Positions 51,789 through 62,046 of a stretch of 64,000 nt of DNA are shown here, one piece after another (position 1 is the first letter of the stretch; each line of letters opens with the position of its first letter). Source of the stretch: Comamonas denitrificans (GTDB lineage Bacteria > Pseudomonadota > Gammaproteobacteria > Burkholderiales > Burkholderiaceae_C); the NCBI RefSeq assembly GCF_017368815.1, contig NZ_JAFNME010000002.1:114016-178015 (forward strand). The letters run 5' to 3'. The notes beneath the pieces were generated by a model. It worked only from the letters and a program-made list of their open reading frames with translations, was not told the origin of the DNA and did no database searches. Position numbers and translations under genes: made by a program.

Positions 51789-53258
51789 TCAGCGGCTGAT
51801 GGGGTAACGCTTGGCCAGCACCGCCTGCTGCGCCTGGATGAGTTTGAAGGCCTGCTTGAGCTGCAGGCGCTCAAAGCGCGACAGCTTGGCCAGCGGCAGA
51901 AAGTTGTCCGGGGGCTGCTGGGCATCGGCCTGGCGGGCTTGGTGGACCAAGCGCACGGCGGCAATAAAGGCCAGCGCATCGCCCAAATCTTGCGCGGCTG
52001 CGGCGCTGACCTCGCCGCCGGCCAGCGCTCCGGCCTGGGCCAGGCGCTCCTGGGTATTGACGGCCTCCAGCCCCCCGGCCAGGGCGTAAATGCGGGCCAA
52101 ATCGACCATGGGGGCAATGGCGCTGTGCTTTAAATCAATGCACCCGGCATGGGCCGGCCCGCGCAGGGGGCGAATGTTGCCCAGCCAATTGAGCGGCGGG
52201 CGCTGGGTCAGGGCATTGCCCACCATATGCCCTAAAAACAATTGGCTGCGCTGGGCGCGCGAGAGTTCTTCCTGGCGCAACTGGGTCAGCAGCGGCGTGT
52301 GCCCGGCCACGGCCCGCAAGTCAAAAAACACACTGCTGTGCAGCAGCGCCATGGGCTCAGGCTGGTCAATCCATTTGCGAAAGTAGCGCCGCCATTGCGC
52401 CAGCGGTTGGCACCACTGCGCATTCATGGCCATCATCTCGCCGGGGCAATGGATGTAGCCGCAGGCATCCAGCCCATCGCAGACAAAGCGGGCAAAGTCG
52501 GCGAAGTACGCGCCGTGCTGCACCGGGTCGTACTCGTCGGCCAGCACCAAGGCGTTGTCCTGGTCGGTGCGGGCCGTTTGCTCCTGCCGCGCCTGCGACC
52601 CTGCGGCCACCCACACCCAGGGCACCGGCGCAGGCCCGAGCTGCTGCTCTGCCAGGGCAATCAAGCGGGTGGTGATGGCATCGGTCACCGTGGTGACGAT
52701 GCGGCCAATGCCCTGTGCCCCAGCCCCGCCGTGTACCAGGGCTTGCTGCAGGGCTGGCACCTGGGCACTGAGTTGGGCCAGGGTGGCAATGTCCGGTGCC
52801 TTGTGAATGCCCCGGGCCAATTGCACCACGCTGGGACTTTGGCGCGCGTCCACATTGCGCGGGGTGACGATGCCCAGCACCCGGGCCTGGTCCAGCACCG
52901 GCACGTGGTGGATGTTGTGCTGCGCCATCAGCGTCAGCGCATCCAGGGCGCTGGCCTGCGGCGGCAGGCTGTGCAAGGCGGTGCTGGCAATCTGGCGCAG
53001 CGGCAGGGCGGGGGACAGGCCCTGGGCCACCACACGGTTGCGCAGATCGCGGTCGGTGACGATGCCGTACAGCTGCGCTCCCTGCATCAGCAGCACGGAA
53101 GACACCCGCGCATCGCGCATCGCTTGGGCACCCATTTGAATGCTGGCATCGGGTGGCAAACACAAGGGTGCGCGGGCAATCAGGGCCGATAAAGGGGTGC
53201 CCAATAAACCGGAAGTGTCGGCCGTAATCGGGGTGGCAGCGGCGGAAAAATCAGTCAT
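51789..53258 (-). CDS. CBS/DUF294 nucleotidyltransferase-like protein (second copy)
   Basis: 489 aa. It has paired CBS domains (about 20-150: VSSVLLMQGAQLYGIVTDRDLRNRV and HHVPVLDQARVLGIVTPRNV), a DUF294 core with AAGSQARQEQTARTDQDNALVLAD (about 220-245), and the DUF294 C-terminal helical domain. Unlike the 608-aa paralogue at 47007 it lacks the cyclic-nucleotide-binding domain. It is convergent with the sensor-exonuclease gene (37 bp between stops) and divergent from the DUF4212/symporter operon across a 476-bp AT-rich region. Confidence 0.9.
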   Translation of the reverse strand: MTDFSAAATPITADTSGLLGTPLSALIARAPLCLPPDASIQMGAQAMRDARVSSVLLMQGAQLYGIVTDRDLRNRVVAQGLSPALPLRQIASTALHSLPPQASALDALTLMAQHNIHHVPVLDQARVLGIVTPRNVDARQSPSVVQLARGIHKAPDIATLAQLSAQVPALQQALVHGGAGAQGIGRIVTTVTDAITTRLIALAEQQLGPAPVPWVWVAAGSQARQEQTARTDQDNALVLADEYDPVQHGAYFADFARFVCDGLDACGYIHCPGEMMAMNAQWCQPLAQWRRYFRKWIDQPEPMALLHSSVFFDLRAVAGHTPLLTQLRQEELSRAQRSQLFLGHMVGNALTQRPPLNWLGNIRPLRGPAHAGCIDLKHSAIAPMVDLARIYALAGGLEAVNTQERLAQAGALAGGEVSAAAAQDLGDALAFIAAVRLVHQARQADAQQPPDNFLPLAKLSRFERLQLKQAFKLIQAQQAVLAKRYPISR

Positions 53259-53734
53259 AAATTCAGGGGCAGAAGGTGTGGATTATTTCGTGGATTTTGT
53301 AGTATTTCTGAAAAATTATCCAGAGATAGAACGCGGCACATACATCTGTCAAGTGGGTTTCTTTTGAGAAATTTAAGTATTAATACCTATTCTAAAATAT
53401 TTTCAAATCCTGTATTAAGATGCGCAAGTTGTTGTTTATTTTAAATTTTTATATTTTTTACGAGTTTTCCCTAGTTTTGTAGGCTTTACTTACAAGAAGT
53501 AAGAATTTCGTAAGTTTGAGGCAAATGATGGCGGGTGTGAAACGGTGTCCATCTGGAGCGGATACCGTTTTGCCTTCTTATGCAGAGAGACAATGTCAAT
53601 TACTTGACAAAGCCGAAGGAAATGGAGGTCATTCACCATTGAGTAACGCGGTACTACTTTTTTAATGCATTGAATAAATAATCTTATTGAAAAATTTATA
53701 CGGTAATAGATTATTAAATTAAACAGGAGACAAA
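53259..53734. other. AT-rich intergenic control region between CBS/DUF294 and symporter operons
   Basis: The base composition drops sharply to AT-rich compared with all flanking DNA. No gene is supported; the 85-codon minus-strand frame is hydrophobic by AT bias and lacks a ribosome binding site. It holds the hairpin at 53540-53570 and must contain the promoters of both divergent units. Several -10-like AT hexamers exist, so no single promoter is called. Confidence 0.6.
53540..53570. promoter_or_regulatory. 11-bp inverted repeat upstream of the symporter operon
   Basis: AAACGGTGTCC (53540-53550) pairs with GGATACCGTTT (53560-53570) at 10 of 11 positions around a 9-nt spacer. It lies 165 bp upstream of the DUF4212 start. 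It could be a regulator operator or an RNA hairpin; its TTTT tail is short for a terminator. Confidence 0.5.
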
Positions 53735-53998
53735 ATGTTAAAACCACTTACCGAGCGAGACCATGCCTATTGGCATGCGAACGTCAAACTCATTGCCTTG
53801 TGCCTTAGTATTTGGGCGCTGGTTTCTTATGGCTTTGGCATGTTGCTGCGCCCCCTGCTGATGGGGATCAAAATTGGCGGGGCCGATCTTGGCTTTTGGT
53901 TTGCCCAGCAAGGTTCCATTCTGACGTTTCTCGCACTCATCTTTTTTTATGCTTGGAGCATGAATAAGCTGGACAAAAAGTTTGGTTTGGAGGAATAA
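53735..53998 (+). CDS. DUF4212 small subunit of sodium/substrate symporter
   Basis: 87 aa, two membrane helices. YWHANVKLIALCLSIWALVSYGFGMLL, IGGADLGFWFAQQGSI and FYAWSMNKLDKKFG match the DUF4212 family that always precedes VC_2705-type symporters. It probably stabilises or modifies the large subunit in the inner membrane. CAGGAGA precedes the ATG. It ends 3 bp before the symporter gene. Confidence 0.95.
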   Translation: MLKPLTERDHAYWHANVKLIALCLSIWALVSYGFGMLLRPLLMGIKIGGADLGFWFAQQGSILTFLALIFFYAWSMNKLDKKFGLEE

Positions 53999-54001
53999 AC
54001 C

Positions 54002-55744
54002 ATGAGCCAGTTTTGGATTAACTTTATTTTTGTGATTGGCTCTTTCATCATCTACACCGCCATTGCGGTGTGGGCTCGGGCCAAATCCACACGTGAGTTC
54101 TATATTGCCGGGGGGGAGGTCAATCCGGTGATGAACGGCATGGCCACGGCGGCGGACTGGTTGTCGGCGGCCTCGTTCATTTCGGTGGCCGGTTTGATCT
54201 CGGTGGGCTACGTGAACTCCTCGTTCATCATGGGCTGGACGGGTGGCTACGTGCTGCTGGCCACCTTGCTGGCCCCGTACATGCGCCGCTTTGGTGCCTA
54301 CACCGTGCCCGATTTCGTGGGCAAGCGCCACGGCACCAAAACTGCCCGCGTGGTGGCCGTGGGGTGCTTGCTCATCATCTCGCTGACCTATGTGATCGGC
54401 CAGATGACTGGTGCTGGCGTGGCGTTTTCGCGCTTCCTGGAGGTGAGCAGCACCAACGGTCTGCTGATTTCTTCGGTGGTGGTGTTTTTCTATGCCGTGC
54501 TGGGTGGCATGAAGGGCGTAACCTACACCCAGGTGGCCCAGTACATCGTGCTGATTTTGGCCTTTACTATTCCGGCGGCTTACCTGTCGCTGATGATGAC
54601 CGGCCACATCCTGCCGCAAACGGGGCTGTATGGTGAGCACACCGCTTCGGGTCTGCCGCTGCTGGAGAAGCTGAACCTGGTCGTGCGCGACCTGGGCTTC
54701 CAGGACTACACCGCCGACGTGAGCAACAAGTGGAACATGTTCCTCTTTACGCTGACGCTGATGGTGGGCACCGCTGGGTTGCCGCACGTCATCATCCGCT
54801 TCTTCACCGTGCCCAATATTCAAGATGCCCGCTGGTCGGCTGGCTGGGCGCTGGTGTTCATTGCGCTGTTCTACACCACCGTGCCTTCGCTGGCGGCCAT
54901 GGCCCGCTTGAATGTGCTGGAGACGGTGTACCCCCAAGGCACCGACAAACCGGCACTGGCCTATGACGAGCGCCCGGAATGGTTCAAAACCTGGGAGCAA
55001 ACCGGTCTGTTGAAAGTCGATGACAAGAACAAGGATGGCCGCATCCAGTTCTACAACGAGGGCAACAAAACCTTTGCTGAAGGCACGGCCAAAGAGCGTG
55101 GTTGGGAAGGCAACGAGCTGACCGTGAACAACGACATCCTGGTGCTGGCTTTGCCTGAAGTGGCGAACATGCCTGGCTGGCTTATTGGCCTGATGGCGGC
55201 CGGTGGTATTGCGGCTGCGCTTTCGACAGCGTCTGGCTTGTTGCTGGCGATTTCTTCGGCGGTCAGCCATGACCTGCTGAAAAACACGCTGATGCCGCAC
55301 ATTTCCGAGAAGACGGAAATGCTCTACGCCCGCCTGGCCATGACCGGGGCCATCACTGTGGCCACGTGGTTGGGCTTGAATCCCCCTGGGTTTGCGGCCC
55401 AAACGGTGGCGCTGGCCTTTGGCATGGCCGCTGCCACCTTGTTCCCGGCGCTGATCATGGGGATTTTTGTCAAGCGCGTGAACAACAAGGGCGCGGTGGC
55501 CGGCATGCTGGCCGGTGCGGCCCTGACCATTGGCTACATCTTTATGTACCTGGGCTGGTTCTTTATTCCCGGCACCAACACCTTCCCGAATACGCCAGAG
55601 CATTGGATCATGGGCATCTCGCCCCTGTCCGTGGGCGTGATCGGTGCGGTGACCAACTTTGTCGTGGCCATTGGTGTCTCACTGGCCACCGAAGAGCCCA
55701 GCGAAGAGATTCAGGAAATGGTGCGCCGTGTACGCTATCCTTAA
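54002..55744 (+). CDS. sodium:solute symporter, VC_2705 subfamily
   Basis: 580 aa, SSS family with about 13 membrane helices. ADWLSAASFISVAGLISVGY and GTAGLPHVIIRFFTVPN are the family's sodium/substrate regions shared with ActP. A soluble insertion (about 300-380) contains DDKNKDGRIQF (340-350), resembling a calcium-binding EF-type loop. Such carriers import short organic acids such as acetate with Na+; the exact substrate is unknown. It follows the DUF4212 gene by 3 bp. A strong terminator follows at 55781. Confidence 0.93.
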   Translation: MSQFWINFIFVIGSFIIYTAIAVWARAKSTREFYIAGGEVNPVMNGMATAADWLSAASFISVAGLISVGYVNSSFIMGWTGGYVLLATLLAPYMRRFGAYTVPDFVGKRHGTKTARVVAVGCLLIISLTYVIGQMTGAGVAFSRFLEVSSTNGLLISSVVVFFYAVLGGMKGVTYTQVAQYIVLILAFTIPAAYLSLMMTGHILPQTGLYGEHTASGLPLLEKLNLVVRDLGFQDYTADVSNKWNMFLFTLTLMVGTAGLPHVIIRFFTVPNIQDARWSAGWALVFIALFYTTVPSLAAMARLNVLETVYPQGTDKPALAYDERPEWFKTWEQTGLLKVDDKNKDGRIQFYNEGNKTFAEGTAKERGWEGNELTVNNDILVLALPEVANMPGWLIGLMAAGGIAAALSTASGLLLAISSAVSHDLLKNTLMPHISEKTEMLYARLAMTGAITVATWLGLNPPGFAAQTVALAFGMAAATLFPALIMGIFVKRVNNKGAVAGMLAGAALTIGYIFMYLGWFFIPGTNTFPNTPEHWIMGISPLSVGVIGAVTNFVVAIGVSLATEEPSEEIQEMVRRVRYP

Positions 55745-55780
55745 AGCTTGGCGTGCAAGGTTTTATTAAATAGCTAACCA

Positions 55781-55808
55781 ATGGGCTTTCTGCGGAAAGC
55801 CCATTTTT
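55781..55808 (+). terminator. Rho-independent terminator after the symporter
   Basis: ATGGGCTTTC (55781-55790) pairs perfectly with GAAAGCCCAT (55795-55804) around a TGCG tetraloop, followed by TTTTT. Confidence 0.92.
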
Positions 55809-55824
55809 GTCAGGGAGATAAAAA

Positions 55825-56337
55825 ATGATTTGGAATTTGGCCGGGGTTTTTATTATTGGCTTGTGTACCGGGGCATTTGGATATTTACTGCGCAAGCTGA
55901 GTAAAAACCGCCTGCCAAAATGGATTATTCCGATTGCGGCAGGGGGCGGTATGTTTGCGTATTTGGCGTATTACGACTATGCATGGTTTGATTTCAAGCG
56001 CAGCCAGCTGCCAGAGGGCTCGGTGGTGATTCAAGAATACCGCGAGCCAGATTTTTTTCGCCCCTGGAGCTACCTGGCCCCCTCGGTGAACCAGTTTGAC
56101 GTGGTCGATGGCCAATACCGGCGGCACCAGCAGGAGGGCGACACGATTGTGGAGTACATCGTTTACCGCTTCATCAAAGACCCCTCGGAGCGCATGCTGC
56201 AAATTCACCAGGTGCTCAACTGCACCAGCCGCGAGCGCGTGGCGCTGACCGACCCGGCCCACCGCGCCAAGCAGCCAGGCCAGGCGGTGGAAATGGTGCT
56301 GGCCAGCGACCGGATGCTGCAAACAGCCTGCCGGTAA
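55825..56337 (+). CDS. membrane-anchored protein of unknown function
   Basis: 170 aa, not recognised. Two hydrophobic helices (about 2-21, FIIGLCTGAFGYLL, and 32-54, WIIPIAAGGGMFAYLAYY) precede a soluble ~115-residue domain without known motifs (YREPDFFRPWSYLAPSVNQFDVVDGQYRR). AGGGAGA precedes the ATG. It lies after the symporter terminator, so expression is by read-through or its own promoter. It may be an accessory of the symporter system, by position only. Confidence 0.75.
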   Translation: MIWNLAGVFIIGLCTGAFGYLLRKLSKNRLPKWIIPIAAGGGMFAYLAYYDYAWFDFKRSQLPEGSVVIQEYREPDFFRPWSYLAPSVNQFDVVDGQYRRHQQEGDTIVEYIVYRFIKDPSERMLQIHQVLNCTSRERVALTDPAHRAKQPGQAVEMVLASDRMLQTACR

Positions 56338-56353
56338 AGATTGTCAATAACCA

Positions 56354-56368
56354 TAGCGCCTAGCGCTT
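56354..56368. repeat. dispersed intergenic repeat
   Basis: TAGCGCCTAGCGCTT between convergent genes. Confidence 0.55.
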
Positions 56369-56434
56369 GTAAAACAATCATTTTGCAATGAATCTTCTTG
56401 AAATCTTTATTTAATCAGCGCATCCAGCTATAAA

Positions 56435-56460
56435 AAAAACCGGGCCTAAGCCCGGTTTTT
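56435..56460. terminator. bidirectional terminator between convergent genes
   Basis: CCGGGC (56440-56445) pairs with GCCCGG (56450-56455) around CTAA. An A-run precedes and a T-run follows, so it can serve both the gene ending at 56337 and actP ending at 56481. Confidence 0.92.
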
Positions 56461-56480
56461 GTTGTGCGCAGCCGCTGTGC

Positions 56481-58220
56481 TTAGTGGCTAGAAGCCTGCG
56501 AAGCGCCCAGGCCCGTTTCCGAGCGGATTTGCTGGGCAGGGAAGCCAGCGCGGTCGATTTCGGCACGGGCGCTCTTGTCGGTGATCGAGAAGAACCACAC
56601 GCCAAAGAAGGCCAGCGGCATGGAGAACAACGCCGGCGACGAGTAGGGGAACAGCACCGACTCAGGCGAATTGCCCAGGGTAGCCACCCAGATCGAGGGC
56701 GAAACAATGGTCAGCACCACCGAAGAGACCAGGCCCATGAAGCCACCGATCACCGCGCCACGGGTGGTGCAGTTTTTCCACAGGATGGACATGATCAGCG
56801 CCGGGAAGTTGGCCGATGCAGCAATGGCAAACGCCAAGGCCACCATGAAGGCCACGTTGATCTTCTCGAACAAAATGCCCAGCAGCACGGCGATGATGCC
56901 CAGTGCAAAAGTGGTGATGCGGGTGACTTTCAGCTCGGCTGCGGTATCGGCCTTGCCGCCCTTGAACACGGTGGCGTACAAGTCGTGCGACACAGCGGAG
57001 GCGCCCGACAAGGTCAAGCCAGCCACCACGGCCAGGATGGTGGCAAACGCCACGGCCGAGATAAAGCCGTAGAACACGTCGCCGCCCACGGTCTTGGCCA
57101 CCAGCACTGCCGCCATGTTGGCCGCACCAGCGCCGCCGTGGATCACGCCCTTGGCGGTGTCGGCCATGGTCGGATCGGTCAGCACCAAGGTGATGGCACC
57201 AAAGCCGATGATGAAGATCAGGATGTAGAAGTAGCCAATCCACACCGAGGCCCAGCCCACCGATTTACGGGCTTCTTTGGCGTTGGGCACCGTGAAGAAG
57301 CGCATCAGGATGTGGGGCAAACCAGCGGTACCGAACATCAGCGCCATGCCGAAGGAGATGGCCGAAATCGGGTCTTTCAAGAAGCCGCCAGGGCCCATGA
57401 TGGACAGGCCGGCTTTGGCCGCTTCTTCCGGCGTTTTGCCCGCGTTGGCCGCCACTTCAGTGCGCACGCGCACGCCGTCGGCAAACAGCGCCTCGGGGCT
57501 GAAGCCATATTTAGACAGCACCATGAAGGCCATGAAGGTCACGCCCGACAGCAGCATCACCGCCTTGATGATCTGCACCCAGGTGGTGGCCGCCATGCCG
57601 CCAAACATCACGTAGATCATCATCAACGCGCCCACCAGCACCACGGCGATCCAGTAGTCCAGACCGAACAGCAGTTTGATCAGCTGGCCGGCCCCGACCA
57701 TTTGGGCGATCAGGTAGAAGGCCACCACGATCAGCGTGCCCGAAGCGGCAAACGAGCGGATGGGGCCGTTCTTGAAGCGGTAGCCCACCACGTCGGCAAA
57801 GGTGAATTTGCCCAGGTTGCGCAGGCGGTCGGCCATCAGGAAGGTGATGATGGGCCAGCCCACCAAAAAGCCGATGGAGTAGATGATGCCGTCGTAGCCG
57901 GTGGCCATCACCATCGCGGAAATCCCCAGGAAGGAGGCGGCCGACATGTAGTCGCCCGCAATCGCCAAACCGTTTTGGAAGCCGGTAATCCCGCCCCCGG
58001 CGGTATAGAAGTCGGCGGCCGATTTGGTGCGGCCCGAGGCCCATTTGGTAATCCACAGCGTTGCCGCCACGAATACGCCAAACATGATGATGGCAATCCA
58101 GTTGGTTGCCTGCTTATTGACATTGCCAATGTCACCGCCAGCGGCCAGTGCCAGCGGGCTGGTGGCCAAGGCCGCCAGGGCCAGGGCGGAGCCGACAAAA
58201 TGCTTTGGTACGCGCTTCAT
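56481..58220 (-). CDS. actP: acetate permease ActP (cation:acetate symporter)
   Basis: 579 aa SSS-family symporter. Like E. coli ActP it begins with a cleavable signal-like segment ([26 protein letters not shown]). About 13 membrane helices follow, with [24 protein letters not shown] and [30 protein letters not shown] periplasmic loop (about 250-280) is larger than in E. coli ActP (549 aa). It takes up acetate and other short acids with Na+ or H+. Its start overlaps the stop of yjcH by 4 bp. Confidence 0.93.
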   Translation of the reverse strand: MKRVPKHFVGSALALAALATSPLALAAGGDIGNVNKQATNWIAIIMFGVFVAATLWITKWASGRTKSAADFYTAGGGITGFQNGLAIAGDYMSAASFLGISAMVMATGYDGIIYSIGFLVGWPIITFLMADRLRNLGKFTFADVVGYRFKNGPIRSFAASGTLIVVAFYLIAQMVGAGQLIKLLFGLDYWIAVVLVGALMMIYVMFGGMAATTWVQIIKAVMLLSGVTFMAFMVLSKYGFSPEALFADGVRVRTEVAANAGKTPEEAAKAGLSIMGPGGFLKDPISAISFGMALMFGTAGLPHILMRFFTVPNAKEARKSVGWASVWIGYFYILIFIIGFGAITLVLTDPTMADTAKGVIHGGAGAANMAAVLVAKTVGGDVFYGFISAVAFATILAVVAGLTLSGASAVSHDLYATVFKGGKADTAAELKVTRITTFALGIIAVLLGILFEKINVAFMVALAFAIAASANFPALIMSILWKNCTTRGAVIGGFMGLVSSVVLTIVSPSIWVATLGNSPESVLFPYSSPALFSMPLAFFGVWFFSITDKSARAEIDRAGFPAQQIRSETGLGASQASSH

Positions 58221-58528
58221 TTGGTCACATCCTTGAGCAGTTCTTCGGTCAGTGTGTCGAATTTGTTATTGGCGACCCGCACGTAGTACACCGTGATGCC
58301 GATGGTGAACAAAATCACCCCCAACCCAATGGGCACCCCCAGGGTGGTTACGCCGTTAGGCCCCAGGGGCGCGGCCAGAAACTCTTTGTCAAATGCGATC
58401 AGACCGACGTACCCGTAGTACACGATCAGCATCAGGATGGTTAGGGTGACACCCAGCGGGTTGCGTTTGGCACGCAGCTCCTGGTACTTAGGATGAGATT
58501 GGATTTTTTGAACAATGGGATCAGTCAT
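58217..58528 (-). CDS. yjcH: DUF485 small membrane protein YjcH
   Basis: 103 aa with two membrane helices (about 28-48 and 68-88), and the DUF485 pattern [35 protein letters not shown]. It is the usual small companion encoded upstream of actP and overlaps it by 4 bp, indicating translational coupling. No acs gene precedes it in this window. Confidence 0.95.
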   Translation of the reverse strand: MTDPIVQKIQSHPKYQELRAKRNPLGVTLTILMLIVYYGYVGLIAFDKEFLAAPLGPNGVTTLGVPIGLGVILFTIGITVYYVRVANNKFDTLTEELLKDVTK

Positions 58529-59008
58529 TGTTTGCCTCCTTATGTTGCGAGATTGTCAGCATTCAGTAAGTCTGGAGACTTTGCCGACAGCGGTATTCTG
58601 GAAATTCGGTCTGACCGCTTGCTTACTCGGTTTGACGAAAATTGACAGGGTTTTCACTGGAAATTTCATATGGAAAAACAAGTGCCTAGGGTTACTACGG
58701 GGTGTGGACTTTTTGTGCCTGCAACCGCTGGCTCCCGCCGCCTGGGTGGCTGCTGAACCGCCCCGTGAAAGCGCATGAAAAAAGGGGGGCGGTCGTGGCG
58801 GCACAATGGCGATTTGCCGTAGTGCCAGCGACAAAGCACCGTGGGCAGGTGTTTGAATTGTTGTTTTTTTGCGCCAAAAAGCCTACTTCCTGCGCAAAAA
58901 AGGCCCTTCACGCAGGGGGCCTCCTAAAATCCGCCCACCCGCGCTACTGGGCTTTACGGAGACAAACCAGAGCGCAACCCTTTTTTATTCTTCCCACAAG
59001 GATTTGAC
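58529..59008. other. intergenic region between divergent yjcH and porin genes
   Basis: No gene supported; both-strand ORFs here (up to 92 codons) are mutually overlapping and lack domains. It contains CCGCCCC/GGGGCGG (58758-58792) and a small CGGTC-T-GACCG repeat (58607-58617). Promoters for both units must lie here, the porin one near the AT-rich right end. Confidence 0.55.
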
Positions 59009-60037
59009 ATGATGAAACTCTCTCGCCTGATGCTGGCCGCTGTGGCCGTCTGCGGTACCTCGGCTGTTATGGCCCAAAGCAGCGTGACCATTTATGGCCG
59101 CGTGAATACCACCGTTGAGCACCAAAAATTGGGCGACAACAAAGCCACTGGCCTGGTTAACAACAGGTCGCGCATCGGTTTCAAAGGCGTGGAAGACCTG
59201 GGCAATGGCCTGAAAGCTGGTTTCGAACTGGAAGCTAGCTTCAACTCTGACGACGGCTCTGGCCCCCTGACCTTCGACCGCAAAAGCGAAGTGAACCTGT
59301 CGGGCAACTTCGGTATGGTGCGCCTGGGTAACTTCTACCCTGAGTCCTACTACGCCACGTCCGACTACATCGGCATGCACAACCATGAAACCGGTTCGTC
59401 GTCCGATGTGCTGTACTACGACGCGGCTTGGTTTGATGGCAATGGCACCCGCAACAAAGTGGCCTACCGCACGCCTACCTTCAACAACTTCTGGGCCGAA
59501 GCCAGCGTGAGCCTGCACGAAAAAGCCCGGACGGGTGCTGCTGCAGTGAATAAGAACGCCTACGACTTGGCCGCCAACTACAACAACGGCCCCCTGTCCC
59601 TGGGCGCTGGCTACAGCTACTGGAACAGCAACTACCAAGCTGCCCTGCGCGGCCTGTACACCTTCGGTCAGTTCACCGTGGGTGCTTACTACCAGCGCAA
59701 CAAAGACGACAACGCCATCCTGGGCACCGGTGCTGGCACCCGCAACAACTTCCGCCTGTCGGCCATGTACGTGATGAACGCTTCGGAATTCCACGTGAAC
59801 GTGGGCCGTGCCAACAAGTGGAGCAATGTGAGCGATTCGGCTGCTACGCAGTGGACTCTGGGTTACAACTACAACCTGAGCAAGCGCACCAAAATCTACA
59901 CCTACTACACCCGCATCAACAGCGGCAAGGGCATGGACTACTCGAGCGGCGCTGCCAGCTTTGACAGCATCAAGGCCGGCACCAACGCAGGCGATAACTT
60001 CTCCTCCTTCGCCCTGGGCGTGCGCCACAACTTCTAA
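59009..60037 (+). CDS. Gram-negative general porin (OmpC/Omp32-like)
   Basis: 342 aa. A signal peptide ends AVMA before QSSVTIYGRVNTTVEH, the classic betaproteobacterial porin start. RSRIGFKGVEDLGNGLKAGFELE and alternating beta-strand patterns follow, and the last residue is Phe (GVRHNF) for BAM recognition. It forms a 16-stranded trimeric outer-membrane pore for small, often anionic, solutes. AAGGA precedes the ATG (second ATG one codon later). A strong terminator follows. Confidence 0.96.
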   Translation: MMKLSRLMLAAVAVCGTSAVMAQSSVTIYGRVNTTVEHQKLGDNKATGLVNNRSRIGFKGVEDLGNGLKAGFELEASFNSDDGSGPLTFDRKSEVNLSGNFGMVRLGNFYPESYYATSDYIGMHNHETGSSSDVLYYDAAWFDGNGTRNKVAYRTPTFNNFWAEASVSLHEKARTGAAAVNKNAYDLAANYNNGPLSLGAGYSYWNSNYQAALRGLYTFGQFTVGAYYQRNKDDNAILGTGAGTRNNFRLSAMYVMNASEFHVNVGRANKWSNVSDSAATQWTLGYNYNLSKRTKIYTYYTRINSGKGMDYSSGAASFDSIKAGTNAGDNFSSFALGVRHNF

Positions 60038-60060
60038 AGTGGTCTAACCCCAACAAAAAA

Positions 60061-60087
60061 CCCCGATGCCTGCATCGGGGTTTTTTT
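60061..60087 (+). terminator. Rho-independent terminator of the porin gene
   Basis: CCCCGATGC/GCATCGGGG stem (60061-60080) followed by seven T residues, with an A-run before the stem. Confidence 0.95.
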
Positions 60088-60110
60088 ATGGCTTACTTCT
60101 TAAAAACAGG

Positions 60111-60124
60111 TGCTGCTAGCGCTT
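60111..60124. repeat. dispersed intergenic repeat
   Basis: TGCTGCTAGCGCTT between the porin terminator and the UspA gene. Confidence 0.5.
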
Positions 60125-60164
60125 GAAATAGCTTGTTTTTATGAATAAAGATGCCGAAATCCCT

Positions 60165-61983
<1,819 letters not shown>

Positions 61984-62046
61984 GCTGGGGTTGATAAAGC
62001 GGCTTTTCTACCGTTGTAGGTGAACAAGCTGCGCCACAATGATTGC

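Noticed and set aside
53490..53747. 85-codon hydrophobic minus-strand ORF
   Set aside because: Created by AT-rich DNA, overlaps the DUF4212 start, no ribosome binding site.
58798..58822. Possible sigma-54 promoter upstream of the porin (GGC...TTGC)
   Set aside because: The spacing between the GG and GC elements is wrong for a -24/-12 promoter.
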